NCBI RefSeq assembly: GCF_015477605.1
Contig: NZ_JADLQX010000037.1
Span: 1 to 60,983, forward strand
Length of the DNA stretch: 60,983 bases
Direction: 5' to 3'
From: Nocardia amamiensis
GTDB taxonomy: Bacteria > Actinomycetota > Actinomycetes > Mycobacteriales > Mycobacteriaceae
Of the stretch, positions 1 to 10,348 are shown in pieces. The position numbers were made by a program, and so were the translations under genes. Position 1 is the stretch's first letter. Every line of letters starts with the position of its first letter. The notes under the pieces were generated by a model. It was not told the origin of the DNA. It saw nothing but the letters and a program-made list of their open reading frames with translations, and made no database searches.

Positions 1-2
1 GG

Positions 3-68
3 ACACCGGCCGAGTACGCTGCGGCCTGCACCCACACCCACCACCCGGTGGACTGTCGGATCAACTGA
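3..68 (+). pseudogene. 3' end of an ORF entering from the left edge
   Basis: An open frame runs in from the window edge and stops at 66-68. The last residues, ending HHPVDCRIN, recall the tail of actinobacterial IS3-type transposases from memory only. Only 21 codons are visible, so family and integrity cannot be judged. It fits the mobile character of the following 14 kb but could equally be an unrelated gene end. Confidence 0.3.
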
Positions 69-697
69 CAACAGACGAAACAACCCGGGCTCTACTACCG
101 GGTGGTCGCGTTATCGGGGACTGGCCAGGAGGATAATCTCCAGCAACACTTTAGCGGCTACGGCGTTCAGCTCAGGCGGGCCGCCCGGGGCGAAGACTGT
201 GAGGTCCTTCGTGCAGCTTCGGGCAGCGTCATCATGAGCGTTGCCGCGATCAGAGCGCACGGCGCACGTCCTCGACTACGGTCGCCAACTGGCGGCTGTC
301 CGTTGATGATCCGCATCTCGTTCTGCACCGATCGCGAGCCCCGTGCGTTCGGGCGTGGCTATCCCTCCGCCGAGAACCAAAGACCGATGCGCTGGGGCGA
401 GTAGTCGTGAACGATAGCGGCGCGGGCGGCAAAGGCCCAGGAACAGCTCGGGCGCCAAGAGGGTCAGTAGAGAGCTGACCGTGGAGATCGAAGGGCATGG
501 TTCCTCCAGGCCTGCCGATTCTCCCGCCTTCTATGAAAGCCGACTCCCGGTGATTTCGCTACCACCTGTGCGCGAAGGTGCGCCTGAGCATCAGCAGACT
601 TGAATTCGCGACAGCCAGCCGGACGATTTCGCTCTCTGCTCGCATCAACGGAAGAAGTAGTTGCTGCGCAATAGAATTCGCTGCACCTGACGATCAG
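69..697. other. Non-coding stretch without a recognisable gene
   Basis: Several short open frames exist on both strands but none has a good ribosome binding site, a family signature or plausible composition. No tRNA, direct repeat or clear terminator was found by eye. It lies downstream of the minus-strand gene ending at 698 and may hold that gene's terminator or one edge of the mobile element. Confidence 0.4.
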
Positions 698-2110
698 CTA
701 TTTCGCCGCATCCGTTGGAAATTCGGCGGGTTCCACTGGAACCTCAATCTGAGAAGAGTGCGGCTGGCTGAGCTTAGTTACCACCGGTCGATCCACCAGC
801 TCGCCGTCGCTCCCGCGCTCGGCGTAGTGCTCGGAGATCCAGATTGTTCGATGCTTCCCCAACGATGGATACCATTGACGCCGGTAGTGGCCCCGAACAC
901 GCCATTTCAGCGCCTCCAGATTTACCGCTGCCCGAGGTTCACTGTCATGGTGACCGACGGGTTTCGCGGTGTACCGCACCACCACAGCAGGACGAGGCCG
1001 ACGCGCACCGCCGAGGGACGGCACACGCCGTGTCCCTGGCCCCGTCGGTGCTGCCGCCAACAGCCGCGTCAAACGCCCCAGCTCCTCCACGCCCTTCGTG
1101 GTCCCATAGGAGTCCGCCACTCCGGTTTCCCGGTCGATCCTCACCATCGACCACATACTCTTGTTCAGGTTCGGATTACGTAGACGTCGACACAGCGTAG
1201 CTATCGGAATCCGTACGATATCCACGTATGTGCCGGTATCCCGCCACGCCAGCAGCACCCCATGCGTTGTCTCCACATCCCCTACCGCGAGCAGCACGCC
1301 GCACGTCGACGGCAGCGCCATGTCCCATCCGGCGCACCGCGCGGCGTCAGACAGGATCGCCTGTCCTGCAAGCCCATCTGCGAAGTACAAATCATGGTCG
1401 CCATCCGGGTCGACCAATACCCGACCGGCGGTGGCGACTGCCTGCGCCCAGTAAAGCATCGACCAGTTCTGGGCCAACAACGTCATGTACGGACCTGGTG
1501 CGACCACCCCGTAGCTGCGCGCCGCATCCGACAGCAATCTGCCGATCCGAGCCCCATCCGAGTCCAGGTAGATACGGCTCTGCTTTTCCAACAACAGCGC
1601 AGGAGCGAGCACATCCAACTCATTCCGCGCCCGCCGCGTTATTACCTCCACCACTTGCGGCATCGACTCGGCGGTGAGCATCGCGGAGGTGATGCTATCG
1701 ACAGGAACCGTCAACAGCTTGGCGTTGACCACCGCCTTCACCGGCCACGGCGTCCGGTCCTCGACACCGTGGCGCCTGGCCAAGGTATACGCCACACGGG
1801 CAACCGGCTTTCCGGCGGCGAACTCGTCCCGCACAGTCTGCCGTTTGACCAACTGCGGCGCTCCTCGACCTCGAACACCGCGCTCCCTACTTGGGAGTGC
1901 CTGCTCCGACACCGCTGTATCCAACGACAACGACGGCAACCCCGGCAACGCCTTCCGCAGTTCTGCCAGCATGTCCAACCAATGCGGTTGGTCGAACAGA
2001 TCCTGGCGCCCATCCACGACGTCCGCCCTCTGATGCTCCGAGCCGCCCCGGATGATCACCTCGGCGAACACGGCTGCCCGAGCCGACTCCGCCTGACCGA
2101 CACTCACCAT
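698..2110 (-). CDS. Uncharacterised mobile-element protein
   Basis: A 470-residue soluble protein with no transmembrane segment. The family is not recognised with certainty. The C-terminus has a basic, aromatic stretch (GHYRRQWYPSLGKHRTIWI, about residues 405-423) followed by a charged tail. I have seen this type of motif in hypothetical proteins of actinobacterial plasmids and integrative elements. The gene is divergent from the MobF relaxase gene across about 440 bp, so it is probably part of the same conjugative element. The start at 2110 is the first ATG, a GTG follows immediately, and the ribosome binding site is weak, so the start is uncertain. Function unknown. Confidence 0.6.
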   Translation of the reverse strand: MVSVGQAESARAAVFAEVIIRGGSEHQRADVVDGRQDLFDQPHWLDMLAELRKALPGLPSLSLDTAVSEQALPSRERGVRGRGAPQLVKRQTVRDEFAAGKPVARVAYTLARRHGVEDRTPWPVKAVVNAKLLTVPVDSITSAMLTAESMPQVVEVITRRARNELDVLAPALLLEKQSRIYLDSDGARIGRLLSDAARSYGVVAPGPYMTLLAQNWSMLYWAQAVATAGRVLVDPDGDHDLYFADGLAGQAILSDAARCAGWDMALPSTCGVLLAVGDVETTHGVLLAWRDTGTYVDIVRIPIATLCRRLRNPNLNKSMWSMVRIDRETGVADSYGTTKGVEELGRLTRLLAAAPTGPGTRRVPSLGGARRPRPAVVVRYTAKPVGHHDSEPRAAVNLEALKWRVRGHYRRQWYPSLGKHRTIWISEHYAERGSDGELVDRPVVTKLSQPHSSQIEVPVEPAEFPTDAAK

Positions 2111-2552
2111 CGTTCGTTACCCAGTCCTTCGACGTTCCCCCCACATAAAACCATCTACCGTCACCTCGGACCTGCCTGAGCGCGAAACTACCTTGCGGCT
2201 CATACCAGCTGAAAATTTCACTGCCTACCAGTGCACAGACCGAACTTCGCTGGATTTTCGGCGATCGCTGCCGGAACCCTCTGACGGTGTCGGGCGCGTC
2301 CCCGTGCACCCGCCTCAGCCTTCCCACGGGCACGGAGTCCATCTCACCACCCAGACTGCATCCTCAGAACCCGCAAACTACATCCAAACTCTGCAACACC
2401 CGAAGCTATCCCCGCACACCGCAAACAATCTGCGAACAAGACGACCAAACTTAAGGTGAGCCCTACTATCACAATCCGTCACACCTCATGCTCTCTGGTC
2501 GCGGAAACATCACGGCCACTTCGCAGTCGGGGCGCGTACGGTGGATTGTGTG
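2111..2552. promoter_or_regulatory. Divergent intergenic region; possible oriT/promoters
   Basis: About 440 bp between the minus-strand mobile-element gene and the plus-strand relaxase gene, with no credible gene of its own. It is somewhat richer in A and T than the surroundings, notably around 2380-2470. MobF relaxase genes often lie next to their nicking site, so oriT may be here. I could not identify a convincing nic-site hairpin by eye, so both oriT and promoter roles are inferred from position. Confidence 0.35.
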
Positions 2553-5500
2553 ATGTCACTGGCGAAGCTCGGCAGTGGCGACGGCTACACCTATTATCTC
2601 CGCTCGATCGCCACGCAGGACGTGAACGACCGCGGCCCGCAGGACCTTTCGACCTACTACAGCGAGCGCGGCGAATCCCCTGGCCGCTGGCTGGGTTCCG
2701 GCCTGCCGAACGTCGGTATCGAGGCCGGTGAGGTGGTGACCGAAGCGCAGATGCGGGCGTTGTTCGGTCACGGCCTGCACCCGAACGCCGAGGCGATGAT
2801 CACCGCCGAAGTACAAGCCCTCGCCGCGGATGGCATCTCGCGTCGCACCGCGCGGGCGCACGCAGTACGGCTGGTCCGGCTGGGTGCCCCCTTCACCAAA
2901 CACGCGGTGGCGGAGTACTCCTACCGCTACGAGCGGACTCGGGCGTATGCCGCCTACAACGCCGAGCACGGCCGCGTCGACTACGCCCCGATCCCCGCTG
3001 AGGAGCGCAGCCGCATCGCCACCGAGGTCGCCCAGCGCATGTTCGCCGAGGAATACGGCCGCCCACCCCGCGACGACCGGGAGCTGTCGGGCTGGGTGGC
3101 CCGCGCCAGCCGAGCGACCTCGAAGCGGGTCGCCGGGTTCGACCTCACGTTCTCGCCGGTCAAGTCGGTGTCGACGTTGTGGGCGCTGGCCCCACGTGAG
3201 GTGTCGGAAAAGATCGAGGCCGCCGTGGATGCCGCCCTGCGCGACGCGCTGGTCTATCTCGAGGAGCACGCGGTGTTCACCCGGGTCGGTCGGCACAGCC
3301 GCCGCCAGGTCGACGTCGTCGGTGGTCTGATCGCCACCACGTTTCAGCACCGCGATAGTCGCGCGGGTGACCCGAATCTGCACGTCCACGTGGTGGTTTC
3401 GAACGCGGTCAAACGCCATGACGGGCAGTGGGGTGCACTCGACGGCAGGATGATCTATCAGCACAACGTCGCCGCGTCCGAGCTGTTCAATACCCGGTTG
3501 GAGCACTACCTTGAGCAGTCGGTCGGTGTGCAGTTCGCTGAACGTCACAGCAGCGGCCGTCGGCGGCGTGGGAAGCGGCTGGTGCGGGAGATCGTCGGCG
3601 TCGAGGAGCGCTTGGCCGAGGAATGGTCGAAGCGATCGGCTGCGGTGGATGCCGAGCTGACCACCCGCACGACGCGGTTTCAGGCCGAGCGTGGCCGCGA
3701 ACCGACACCGGGTGAGCTGCACGACCTCGCTCAAGAATCCACATTGAAGACCCGCGGCCACAAGGTGGCGGCCCGTTCGCGTGCTGAGCAGCGCGCTGAT
3801 TGGCGCCGCGACGCCGTGCAGCTGCTCGGCGGTGAGAGCGCGGTTGATGCGATGGTCGCGACCGCACTGGGACAGCCGATCCCGCAGCGGGAGGTCACTA
3901 ACGCCGCGTGGGTGGCCGCGACTGCCGCGAGAGTGGTGGAGGTCGTGTCCGATTCCCGGGCGACCTGGCAGTTCCGCCACATTCGCGCCGAAGCCACCCG
4001 CCAGCTGCGCGGCAGCATCAACCCGGCCGACTGGCACACCCTGATCACCCAGGTCACCGACGCCGCCTTGAGCGAGCCGCGGTCGATCCCGCGCGGCACA
4101 CCAGAGGCCGAGGACATCGCACCCAGCGTCGAGGCATTGACCCGCCGCGACGGGTCCAGTGTGTTCACCACCTCCGGCTCCCAGCTCTACACCAGCCCAC
4201 AGATTCTCGCGGCCGAGGGACGCCTGATCGCGGCGAGCCTGCTCAGGGGCGGGCGCACTATCCCGGCGGCCGCGGTGGATGCCGCGATCATCGAGCACGC
4301 CGCCAACAACAACGGTCAGATGCTCAACGACGGCCAAGTGCAGTTGCTGCGCGAGTTCGCCACCTCCGGACGCCGGTTACACGTCGCGATCGCCCCAGCG
4401 GGGACCGGGAAGACCACCGCCATGGCCGCGCTGGTGCGCGCCTGGACCGCCGAAGGTGGCACCTTGCTCGGGCTGGCGCCGGAAGGACCGGCCGCCGGTG
4501 TCCTCGGCAGCGAGATCGGCGCGGACTCCAAGACCGTGGACATGCTCGTCACCGTGATCAACGACATCCGGTCGGGCGAGCGGGCCCTCGACGATGCACC
4601 GGACTGGGTGCGGGCGATCGGACCCCGCACCCTCGTCGTACTGGACGAGGCCGCGAAAACACCCACTCTGAAACTGGATGCGGCCGTGTCCTGGCTGATC
4701 GAACGCGGGGCCAGCGTGCGCGCGGTCGGTGATGACCGGCAACTGTCCTCCGTGCAGGCCGGGGGCGTGATCCGCGACATTGTCCACCACGCCGGAGCTG
4801 CCACCCTCACCAGCGTGGTCCGCTTCGACAACCCGAGCGAGCGCGCCGCCAGCCTCGCCCTACGCCACGGCGATACGGCCGCGATCGCGTTCTACACCGA
4901 CCACGGCCGCGTCCACGTCGGCACCCTCGGCGCCGTAGTGCACGCCGCGTACCGGGCGTGGCGGGTCGACTACGCCCAAGGCCGCGACGTCGCGCTGCTG
5001 GCACCGACCAACGAGCTGGTGCGCCAGCTCAACGCCCTCGCCCGCGACGAACGCCTCCGCCGCGAAGGCCTGCACGGACCGGAAACGCTGCTGTCGGACG
5101 GGCTTTCGGCCTCGGTCGGGGACATCATCACGACCAAGGAGAACAACTATCGGCTGCGGATATCGCAAACCGATCACGTCCGCAACGGCTACCGCTGGAA
5201 GGTCCGTGCCGTCCACTCGGACGGGCGGATCACCGCCAGCCACATCGGATCCGGCCGCAAAGTCACCCTACCCACCGACTACGTACGTGAATGCGTCGAA
5301 CTCGGCTACGCCCGCACGCTCAACTCCGCGCAAGGCCTGACCACCGACACCTGCCACGGCGTGCTGACCGGCAGCGAGGACTGCTTCCAGCTGTATGTAC
5401 TGGCCTCCCGCGCCCGCGCCGGCGGACACCTCTACCTCGCCACCGCGGGCGATGGCCAGGACGCTCCCGCCGAGACGTGGAACGCGCTGCACCCACCGAC

Positions 5501-7304
5501 CGCGATCGACCTGCTCACCCAAATCCTCGGCCGCGACGGAAGCCAAGTCTCCGCGACCACCCAGACCCGCCAGGCCGCCGACCCCCAACGCCAACTCGCC
5601 GGAGCCATCGACGCCTACCTCGAGGCACTCGCCACGGTCGCAGACACACACCTCGGCACCGAGCACCACACCGCCGTCACCGCAGCCGCCGAACGACTCA
5701 TGCCCGGTCTCACCGACGAGGCGGCGTGGCCGGTGCTGCGCCAGCACCTGGCCATAGTCGCCCTGACCGGGCGCGACCCGATCACCGCGCTCACCGACGC
5801 CGTCACCGCGCGCGAACTCGACACCGCCGACGACAAAGCCGCCGTACTCGTGTGGCGCATAGGCCACCACACCATCGGCGGCCCGCTGGGATGGATCCCG
5901 GTGATCCCAGCCGTCCTGCGCAACGACACCAACTACGGTCAGCACCTTCAATACCGCGCCGACCAGATCAAGGACCTGGCCACCCAGATTCACGACACCG
6001 CCCGCGGCTGGACGCCCGAGACCGCACCGGTGTGGGCGCAACAGCTGGCCGAGCACGACCCGAACCTCACAGCCTCCCTCGCGATCTGGCGCGCCGCGCA
6101 CGCGATCCCCGACCACGACCGACGCCCAACCGGCCCAGTGCAATACCCAATCGACGAACGCCACACCCAGCTACAGCTGGATGCCGCGGTGCGGTCCTGT
6201 CTCGGCGACCTCGACACCAACACCCGCCGCTGGGCAGCCCTCGCCCAAGATATCGACGAACGGATCACCACAGACCCGTACTGGCCGCAGCTGGCCGAGG
6301 AACTGTCCCACGCCGTCGCCACTGGGTTGGACATACCGACCGCTGTCCGCACCGCGGCGGCGCAGCGTCCGTTGCCGGACGAGCAGCCCGCGGCCGCGCT
6401 GCGCTGGCGGCTGGTAGAAACCCTCGAAGAAGCCCAGCGGCGCAACACCGACCAGCTCACCCGCGCCGTCTCTGAGGTCCAGGTCGACCGGTGGCGGAGG
6501 ATGAGCGACGCCGAACTGGAAGACGAGATCCATTCCGCTCAACTCGAATTCGATCTCGACCCAATCCTGGACATGGGTCTCATCATCGAACGCGGCCAGC
6601 GACATGAGCGCGGCAACGACGCCGACGTTGTACGCCGCGCTCACGCAGAACTCGATCAACAGGCGCTGGCGATCCGTGCCGCACGCGAAGCACAGGCCGC
6701 GGTCGTGGCCGCTGAACACGCAGTCTCCATCGCCCATCAGAAGCAGGCGACCATGCAGGACAGCCCACCCAAGATCCCGTGGTGGCGCACCGGCACTGAT
6801 ACCGCGCGCGCCCTCCGCGCGGAGCACGCTTCCCGCGTCGAGCACCTGCGCCGAGCCGTCAGCGATGCCGAGCACGATCTGCTTGCCGCCCGCGATGCCG
6901 CGCGCCGCTCCCGGGCCGCGGTGCCCCTCGCGGAGGACGTATGGGACTCGACACTTCACCGTGCTGACAACCATGCCGCGCGCGCCGCCGAGCTGGCCGC
7001 CGCGGAGCAGAGCGACAGCGCCTTTGCGCATCAGCTGGCGCAGGCGGAACGACGCTGGCTTCGCGAGGAGCGTCAACTCGACGACGCGCTCACTGAACAG
7101 CAGCGCCGCGCGCAGCTGACCCCGGAGCAACGCGACCTCGAAGACCGCGCCCGCCGCTATCTCGACCTCAATGCGCCCGACGAACCGGAGTTGGCGCAGG
7201 CTCCCGCCGCTGCCGAAACCCAGGCGAGCCGCGAGGAGCCCTTCGACGCACCGGAATTCGGTCCTGACTACGGTTACAGTCACGAATACGACCAAGGGCT
7301 GTAG
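2553..7304 (+). CDS. MobF-family relaxase-helicase (TraA/TraI/TrwC type)
   Basis: A conjugative relaxase of 1,583 residues that would nick oriT, bind the 5' end covalently and unwind the strand for transfer. Domains in order: a TrwC relaxase domain with N-terminal tyrosines (GDGYTYYLRS, TYYSERGESPG) and the metal-binding HUH motif (NLHVHVVVSN, about residues 273-282); a RecD2/TraI-like helicase with Walker A (APAGTGKTTA, about 613-622) and Walker B (LVVLDEA, about 693-699); and a long Ala/Arg/Glu-rich, probably coiled-coil C-terminus from about 1250. The start is set at ATG 2553 (MSLAKLGSG), where family homology begins. GTG codons at 2541 and 2550 would only add four residues. No coupling protein or type IV secretion genes are in view, so this is part of a larger plasmid or ICE, or a remnant of one. 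Confidence 0.93.
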   Translation: MSLAKLGSGDGYTYYLRSIATQDVNDRGPQDLSTYYSERGESPGRWLGSGLPNVGIEAGEVVTEAQMRALFGHGLHPNAEAMITAEVQALAADGISRRTARAHAVRLVRLGAPFTKHAVAEYSYRYERTRAYAAYNAEHGRVDYAPIPAEERSRIATEVAQRMFAEEYGRPPRDDRELSGWVARASRATSKRVAGFDLTFSPVKSVSTLWALAPREVSEKIEAAVDAALRDALVYLEEHAVFTRVGRHSRRQVDVVGGLIATTFQHRDSRAGDPNLHVHVVVSNAVKRHDGQWGALDGRMIYQHNVAASELFNTRLEHYLEQSVGVQFAERHSSGRRRRGKRLVREIVGVEERLAEEWSKRSAAVDAELTTRTTRFQAERGREPTPGELHDLAQESTLKTRGHKVAARSRAEQRADWRRDAVQLLGGESAVDAMVATALGQPIPQREVTNAAWVAATAARVVEVVSDSRATWQFRHIRAEATRQLRGSINPADWHTLITQVTDAALSEPRSIPRGTPEAEDIAPSVEALTRRDGSSVFTTSGSQLYTSPQILAAEGRLIAASLLRGGRTIPAAAVDAAIIEHAANNNGQMLNDGQVQLLREFATSGRRLHVAIAPAGTGKTTAMAALVRAWTAEGGTLLGLAPEGPAAGVLGSEIGADSKTVDMLVTVINDIRSGERALDDAPDWVRAIGPRTLVVLDEAAKTPTLKLDAAVSWLIERGASVRAVGDDRQLSSVQAGGVIRDIVHHAGAATLTSVVRFDNPSERAASLALRHGDTAAIAFYTDHGRVHVGTLGAVVHAAYRAWRVDYAQGRDVALLAPTNELVRQLNALARDERLRREGLHGPETLLSDGLSASVGDIITTKENNYRLRISQTDHVRNGYRWKVRAVHSDGRITASHIGSGRKVTLPTDYVRECVELGYARTLNSAQGLTTDTCHGVLTGSEDCFQLYVLASRARAGGHLYLATAGDGQDAPAETWNALHPPTAIDLLTQILGRDGSQVSATTQTRQAADPQRQLAGAIDAYLEALATVADTHLGTEHHTAVTAAAERLMPGLTDEAAWPVLRQHLAIVALTGRDPITALTDAVTARELDTADDKAAVLVWRIGHHTIGGPLGWIPVIPAVLRNDTNYGQHLQYRADQIKDLATQIHDTARGWTPETAPVWAQQLAEHDPNLTASLAIWRAAHAIPDHDRRPTGPVQYPIDERHTQLQLDAAVRSCLGDLDTNTRRWAALAQDIDERITTDPYWPQLAEELSHAVATGLDIPTAVRTAAAQRPLPDEQPAAALRWRLVETLEEAQRRNTDQLTRAVSEVQVDRWRRMSDAELEDEIHSAQLEFDLDPILDMGLIIERGQRHERGNDADVVRRAHAELDQQALAIRAAREAQAAVVAAEHAVSIAHQKQATMQDSPPKIPWWRTGTDTARALRAEHASRVEHLRRAVSDAEHDLLAARDAARRSRAAVPLAEDVWDSTLHRADNHAARAAELAAAEQSDSAFAHQLAQAERRWLREERQLDDALTEQQRRAQLTPEQRDLEDRARRYLDLNAPDEPELAQAPAAAETQASREEPFDAPEFGPDYGYSHEYDQGL

Positions 7305-7430
7305 CACAGTTGCACCAGCGCCGAGCAGACCAGATTTGTCAACACGTGCTGGTGCCGCCGATTGCTCGCCGTTCAACACCGAATGCGTGGTCAAGCCCGC
7401 CGCTCGGAAAGTCTTGCTATGGCGCGGTAG

Positions 7431-8774
7431 TCACCGCCGGATGAGGGCAAGCACATCGTCTCGAAGCCGTGCCATGGCGTGTTCGTCCGGTGCCTCGACA
7501 TTCAGGCGAAGCAGAGGCTCGGTGTTGGAGGCTCTGAGGTTGAACCACGCGCCGCCAGGAAGCTGGACGGTGAGCCCATCGAGTCGATCGATCTCGGCAT
7601 CGGCGAACTCCTGCTCGACAGCGGCCAGCACCCTGGCGCCGTCGCTTGCCGTGGAATTGATCTCCCCGGATGCGACGTAGCGGTGGTATCGGGAGATCAG
7701 CCGGGAAAGTGGTTGATCCGTGCTGCCGAGAGCAGCCAAGACGTGGAGCGCGGCGAGCATTCCCGTATCAGCGTTCCAAAAATCGCGGAAGTAATAGTGG
7801 CCGGAATGCTCACCACCGAAGATGGCGTCACGTTCGGCCATCAGGCTTTTGACGTGTGTGTGCCCTACTCTCGTCCGTGCGGGTTGCCCGCCGTGTTCGG
7901 CGATGATCTCTGGCACCGCGCGGGAGGTAATCGCGGTGTAAACGATCGTTGAGCCCGGAGCCTTTCGCAGTTCTCGGCTAGCGATGAGCGCGATGATCGA
8001 TGATGGCGAGACGGGTGTACCGGTTTCGTCGACGACGAAGCAGCGGTCGGCATCGCCATCGAAGGCCAGTCCGATATCCGCGCCGACGCGTCGAACTTCT
8101 GTCTGAAGATCAACCAGGTTGGCGGGGTCGAGCGGGTTCGCCTCATGGTTGGGAAAGGTGCCGTCGAGCTCGAAGTACATCGGTACTAGCTCCACCGGCA
8201 ATCCATCGAAGACGATCGGAACCATCTTCCCCGCCATGCCGTTGCCCGCGTCCACCACTGCCTTGAGAGGTCGGATGCCGGACAGATCGACCAGTTCCCT
8301 GAGGTACGCGGCGTAGCGGTAGGGCAGGTCGTCGCGCTTGACGATTCGGCCTGTCGATCCCGTGTACGACGGGATGCCGTGGTGGATCATGCCTCGGATG
8401 TCATCGAGTCCGCTGCCCCGCCCGACGGGCACGGCCCGAGGGCGGCACAGTTTGATGCCGTTGTACTGGGCGGGATTGTGGCTGGCGGTGATCACCGCGC
8501 CAGCGACATCGAGCTGTCCTGCGGCGAAGTAGACGAGGTCGGTCGAACCCAGCCCGAGATCGATCGCATCCTGGCCCTGGCCGGTCACGCCATCGATCAA
8601 CGCCGCAGCGTACGACTCCGATGACGGCCTCATGTCCCGCACGACCGCGACCGTTGTACTGACCACCCGTGCGAATGCTGCTCCGATCTGCCGGACAAGG
8701 TCTTCGTCGAGGTCGACGTCGACGAGCCCCCGCACGTCGTACGCCTTGAAGATTCTGGACAGCTCACGTCCCAT
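7431..8774 (-). CDS. manB: Phosphomannomutase/phosphoglucomutase
   Basis: A 447-residue alpha-D-phosphohexomutase that interconverts mannose-6-P and mannose-1-P (or the glucose equivalents), feeding GDP-mannose and cell-envelope glycan synthesis. It begins RIFKAYDVRG. It has the phosphoserine loop (TASHNPAQYNG), the metal loop (FDGDADRCF), the sugar-binding GGEHSGH motif and a C-terminal phosphate-binding domain (ASNTEPLLRLN), so all four domains are present at normal length. ATG 8774 is preceded by GAGGGAG on the minus strand. A longer reading to 8867 adds a basic leader with no homology. It is convergent with the relaxase gene. A housekeeping gene in a mobile context suggests either cargo or a second chromosomal copy. 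Confidence 0.9.
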   Translation of the reverse strand: MGRELSRIFKAYDVRGLVDVDLDEDLVRQIGAAFARVVSTTVAVVRDMRPSSESYAAALIDGVTGQGQDAIDLGLGSTDLVYFAAGQLDVAGAVITASHNPAQYNGIKLCRPRAVPVGRGSGLDDIRGMIHHGIPSYTGSTGRIVKRDDLPYRYAAYLRELVDLSGIRPLKAVVDAGNGMAGKMVPIVFDGLPVELVPMYFELDGTFPNHEANPLDPANLVDLQTEVRRVGADIGLAFDGDADRCFVVDETGTPVSPSSIIALIASRELRKAPGSTIVYTAITSRAVPEIIAEHGGQPARTRVGHTHVKSLMAERDAIFGGEHSGHYYFRDFWNADTGMLAALHVLAALGSTDQPLSRLISRYHRYVASGEINSTASDGARVLAAVEQEFADAEIDRLDGLTVQLPGGAWFNLRASNTEPLLRLNVEAPDEHAMARLRDDVLALIRR

Positions 8775-9098
8775 CACTACTCCCTCGTCTGCACGGCGTC
8801 GCCGAACGAACACCATGACACGACACATCCGCATCAGGCAGCCCGACTCCCCGCCGACTGGCGGCACAGCCTGACCAATTCTTTGGCCAATTCCGCGTAG
8901 GCCGTTGTCCCGGCGAGAAACGCCCTGGTCGGCTTATGGTTGTTGCCATCGAAACTCTGCAAAAATCCGACATGTCGCACTCCTCATCACCGTTCGATGC
9001 CACCGCCGCTCTGGCTTGCGCACCAGCGTCGAACGGTGCGACGAGTCGGCACAGTGTTTCGGCGTTGCCTGTGCGTTGCCTATTCAGGGGGTGGTGTC

Positions 9099-10169
9099 AT
9101 GCTGGTGACAGGACAGATGCTCAGGGATGCACGTGTGGCCGCGGATGTCTCGCTGCGCGAGATGTCGAAGAGGATCATGCTCGATAAGGGGTACCTGAGC
9201 CGGGTCGAAACGGGACCGGCCGGGAAAGCCGTCCCCGATTGGATCATCGACCGATACGAGGAGCAACTCGGAGTGGACATACGCCGTCGTACCCTGCTCG
9301 GTGGTCTGGCCGGTGCCGTCGTGCCCGGCCCGGTCACCGATGCTGTCCGGCGCATGTTCGAAGACGACGTCATGCCGATCGGCATCGATGCCTGGACAGC
9401 ACGCATGGAGCAGCACGCCGCCGACTGCATGACTGTCGGTGCAGCCGAGATGCAGTCACGCATCGCAGCAGATCTGATCGTTCTGCGCCCGCAGTTGCTG
9501 TCTCGCCAGATGTGGGCCATCGCCGCCCGCCTCATGGTTCTGCACGGCGCCCCGCTGTCCGACGTGGTCGACAGCCAGGCAACCGCGCGCTGGTATCAGG
9601 CAGCGGTGAGCGCCGCCGACCGATCCGACGACACATCCACCCAGGTATGGGTGCGCGGACGCTCAGCGCTGAACATGGCCCATCCGAGCGCAGCCCTGTC
9701 CGTCTGCAAGGAGTTGGCGCAGGCAGGCAGCCAGATATCCCAAGCTCCGACGGTGGGTCGGCTGATGTCACTCATCTCGCTGGCCAACGTCCACGCTCTC
9801 AGCGGCGACGAATCAGCCACCCGGACTGCGCTCGAAGACGCACAACGTGTCTTCGACTCGGTGGGCACTACCGACGAGGTTTCCGACTGGGCGATGCCGG
9901 AGTGGCGGATGAACGTCGACATCTCGCTGGTGCTGGCTCGACTCGGCGACCAGACCGCCGACCGGGCTCAGCAAGAGGCCGAGCGGACCATGCCCAATCG
10001 ATTCGCCCGCTACGCCACTCACCTCGAAATCCACCGAGGACTGGCACTCGCCAAGTCCGGCGACCGGGCCGAAGGCATCGCTCACGCACGCCGAGCGTTG
10101 AATGACCTGTCGGCCGATCGCCACAGCGTCGCACTACGCCGCCTGGTCGCCGAAGTCGCCGCCTGCTGA
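9099..10169 (+). CDS. XRE-family regulator with TPR-like C-terminus
   Basis: A 356-residue protein with an N-terminal helix-turn-helix (about residues 5-55: LRDARVAADVSLREMSKRI then GYLSRVETG). An alpha-helical, TPR-like region follows for about 250 residues, with repeated paired helices ending in ALAKSGDRAEGIAHARRAL. This architecture is common in actinobacterial regulators that sense a peptide or partner protein. The start at ATG 9099 has AGGGGG 7-8 bases upstream. It is transcribed in the same direction as the six-gene operon beginning at 10349, 179 bp away, so it is the likely controller of that operon. That link is inferred from position only. Confidence 0.8.
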   Translation: MLVTGQMLRDARVAADVSLREMSKRIMLDKGYLSRVETGPAGKAVPDWIIDRYEEQLGVDIRRRTLLGGLAGAVVPGPVTDAVRRMFEDDVMPIGIDAWTARMEQHAADCMTVGAAEMQSRIAADLIVLRPQLLSRQMWAIAARLMVLHGAPLSDVVDSQATARWYQAAVSAADRSDDTSTQVWVRGRSALNMAHPSAALSVCKELAQAGSQISQAPTVGRLMSLISLANVHALSGDESATRTALEDAQRVFDSVGTTDEVSDWAMPEWRMNVDISLVLARLGDQTADRAQQEAERTMPNRFARYATHLEIHRGLALAKSGDRAEGIAHARRALNDLSADRHSVALRRLVAEVAAC

Positions 10170-10348
10170 CAGGCAACGATAAGGCAACGCCAAACTCATT
10201 CCGCCTCTTTGCTTTTCGCCATAGCGTCGAAGACACCCGACGCCGGGTCGATGCCGGTCCCACATCCCGGCACACCGACCAGCGGTGAGCCGCGGTTGGT
10301 GGCGAAAGCCCCCGGCGTCGGGATTTTCCGACGGCGAGAGGCGAATCA

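Noticed and set aside
2556..4337. A 593-codon open frame on the minus strand inside the relaxase gene
   Set aside because: It is antisense to a strongly conserved relaxase; its composition is that of a high-GC shadow frame and it has no family motif or ribosome binding site.
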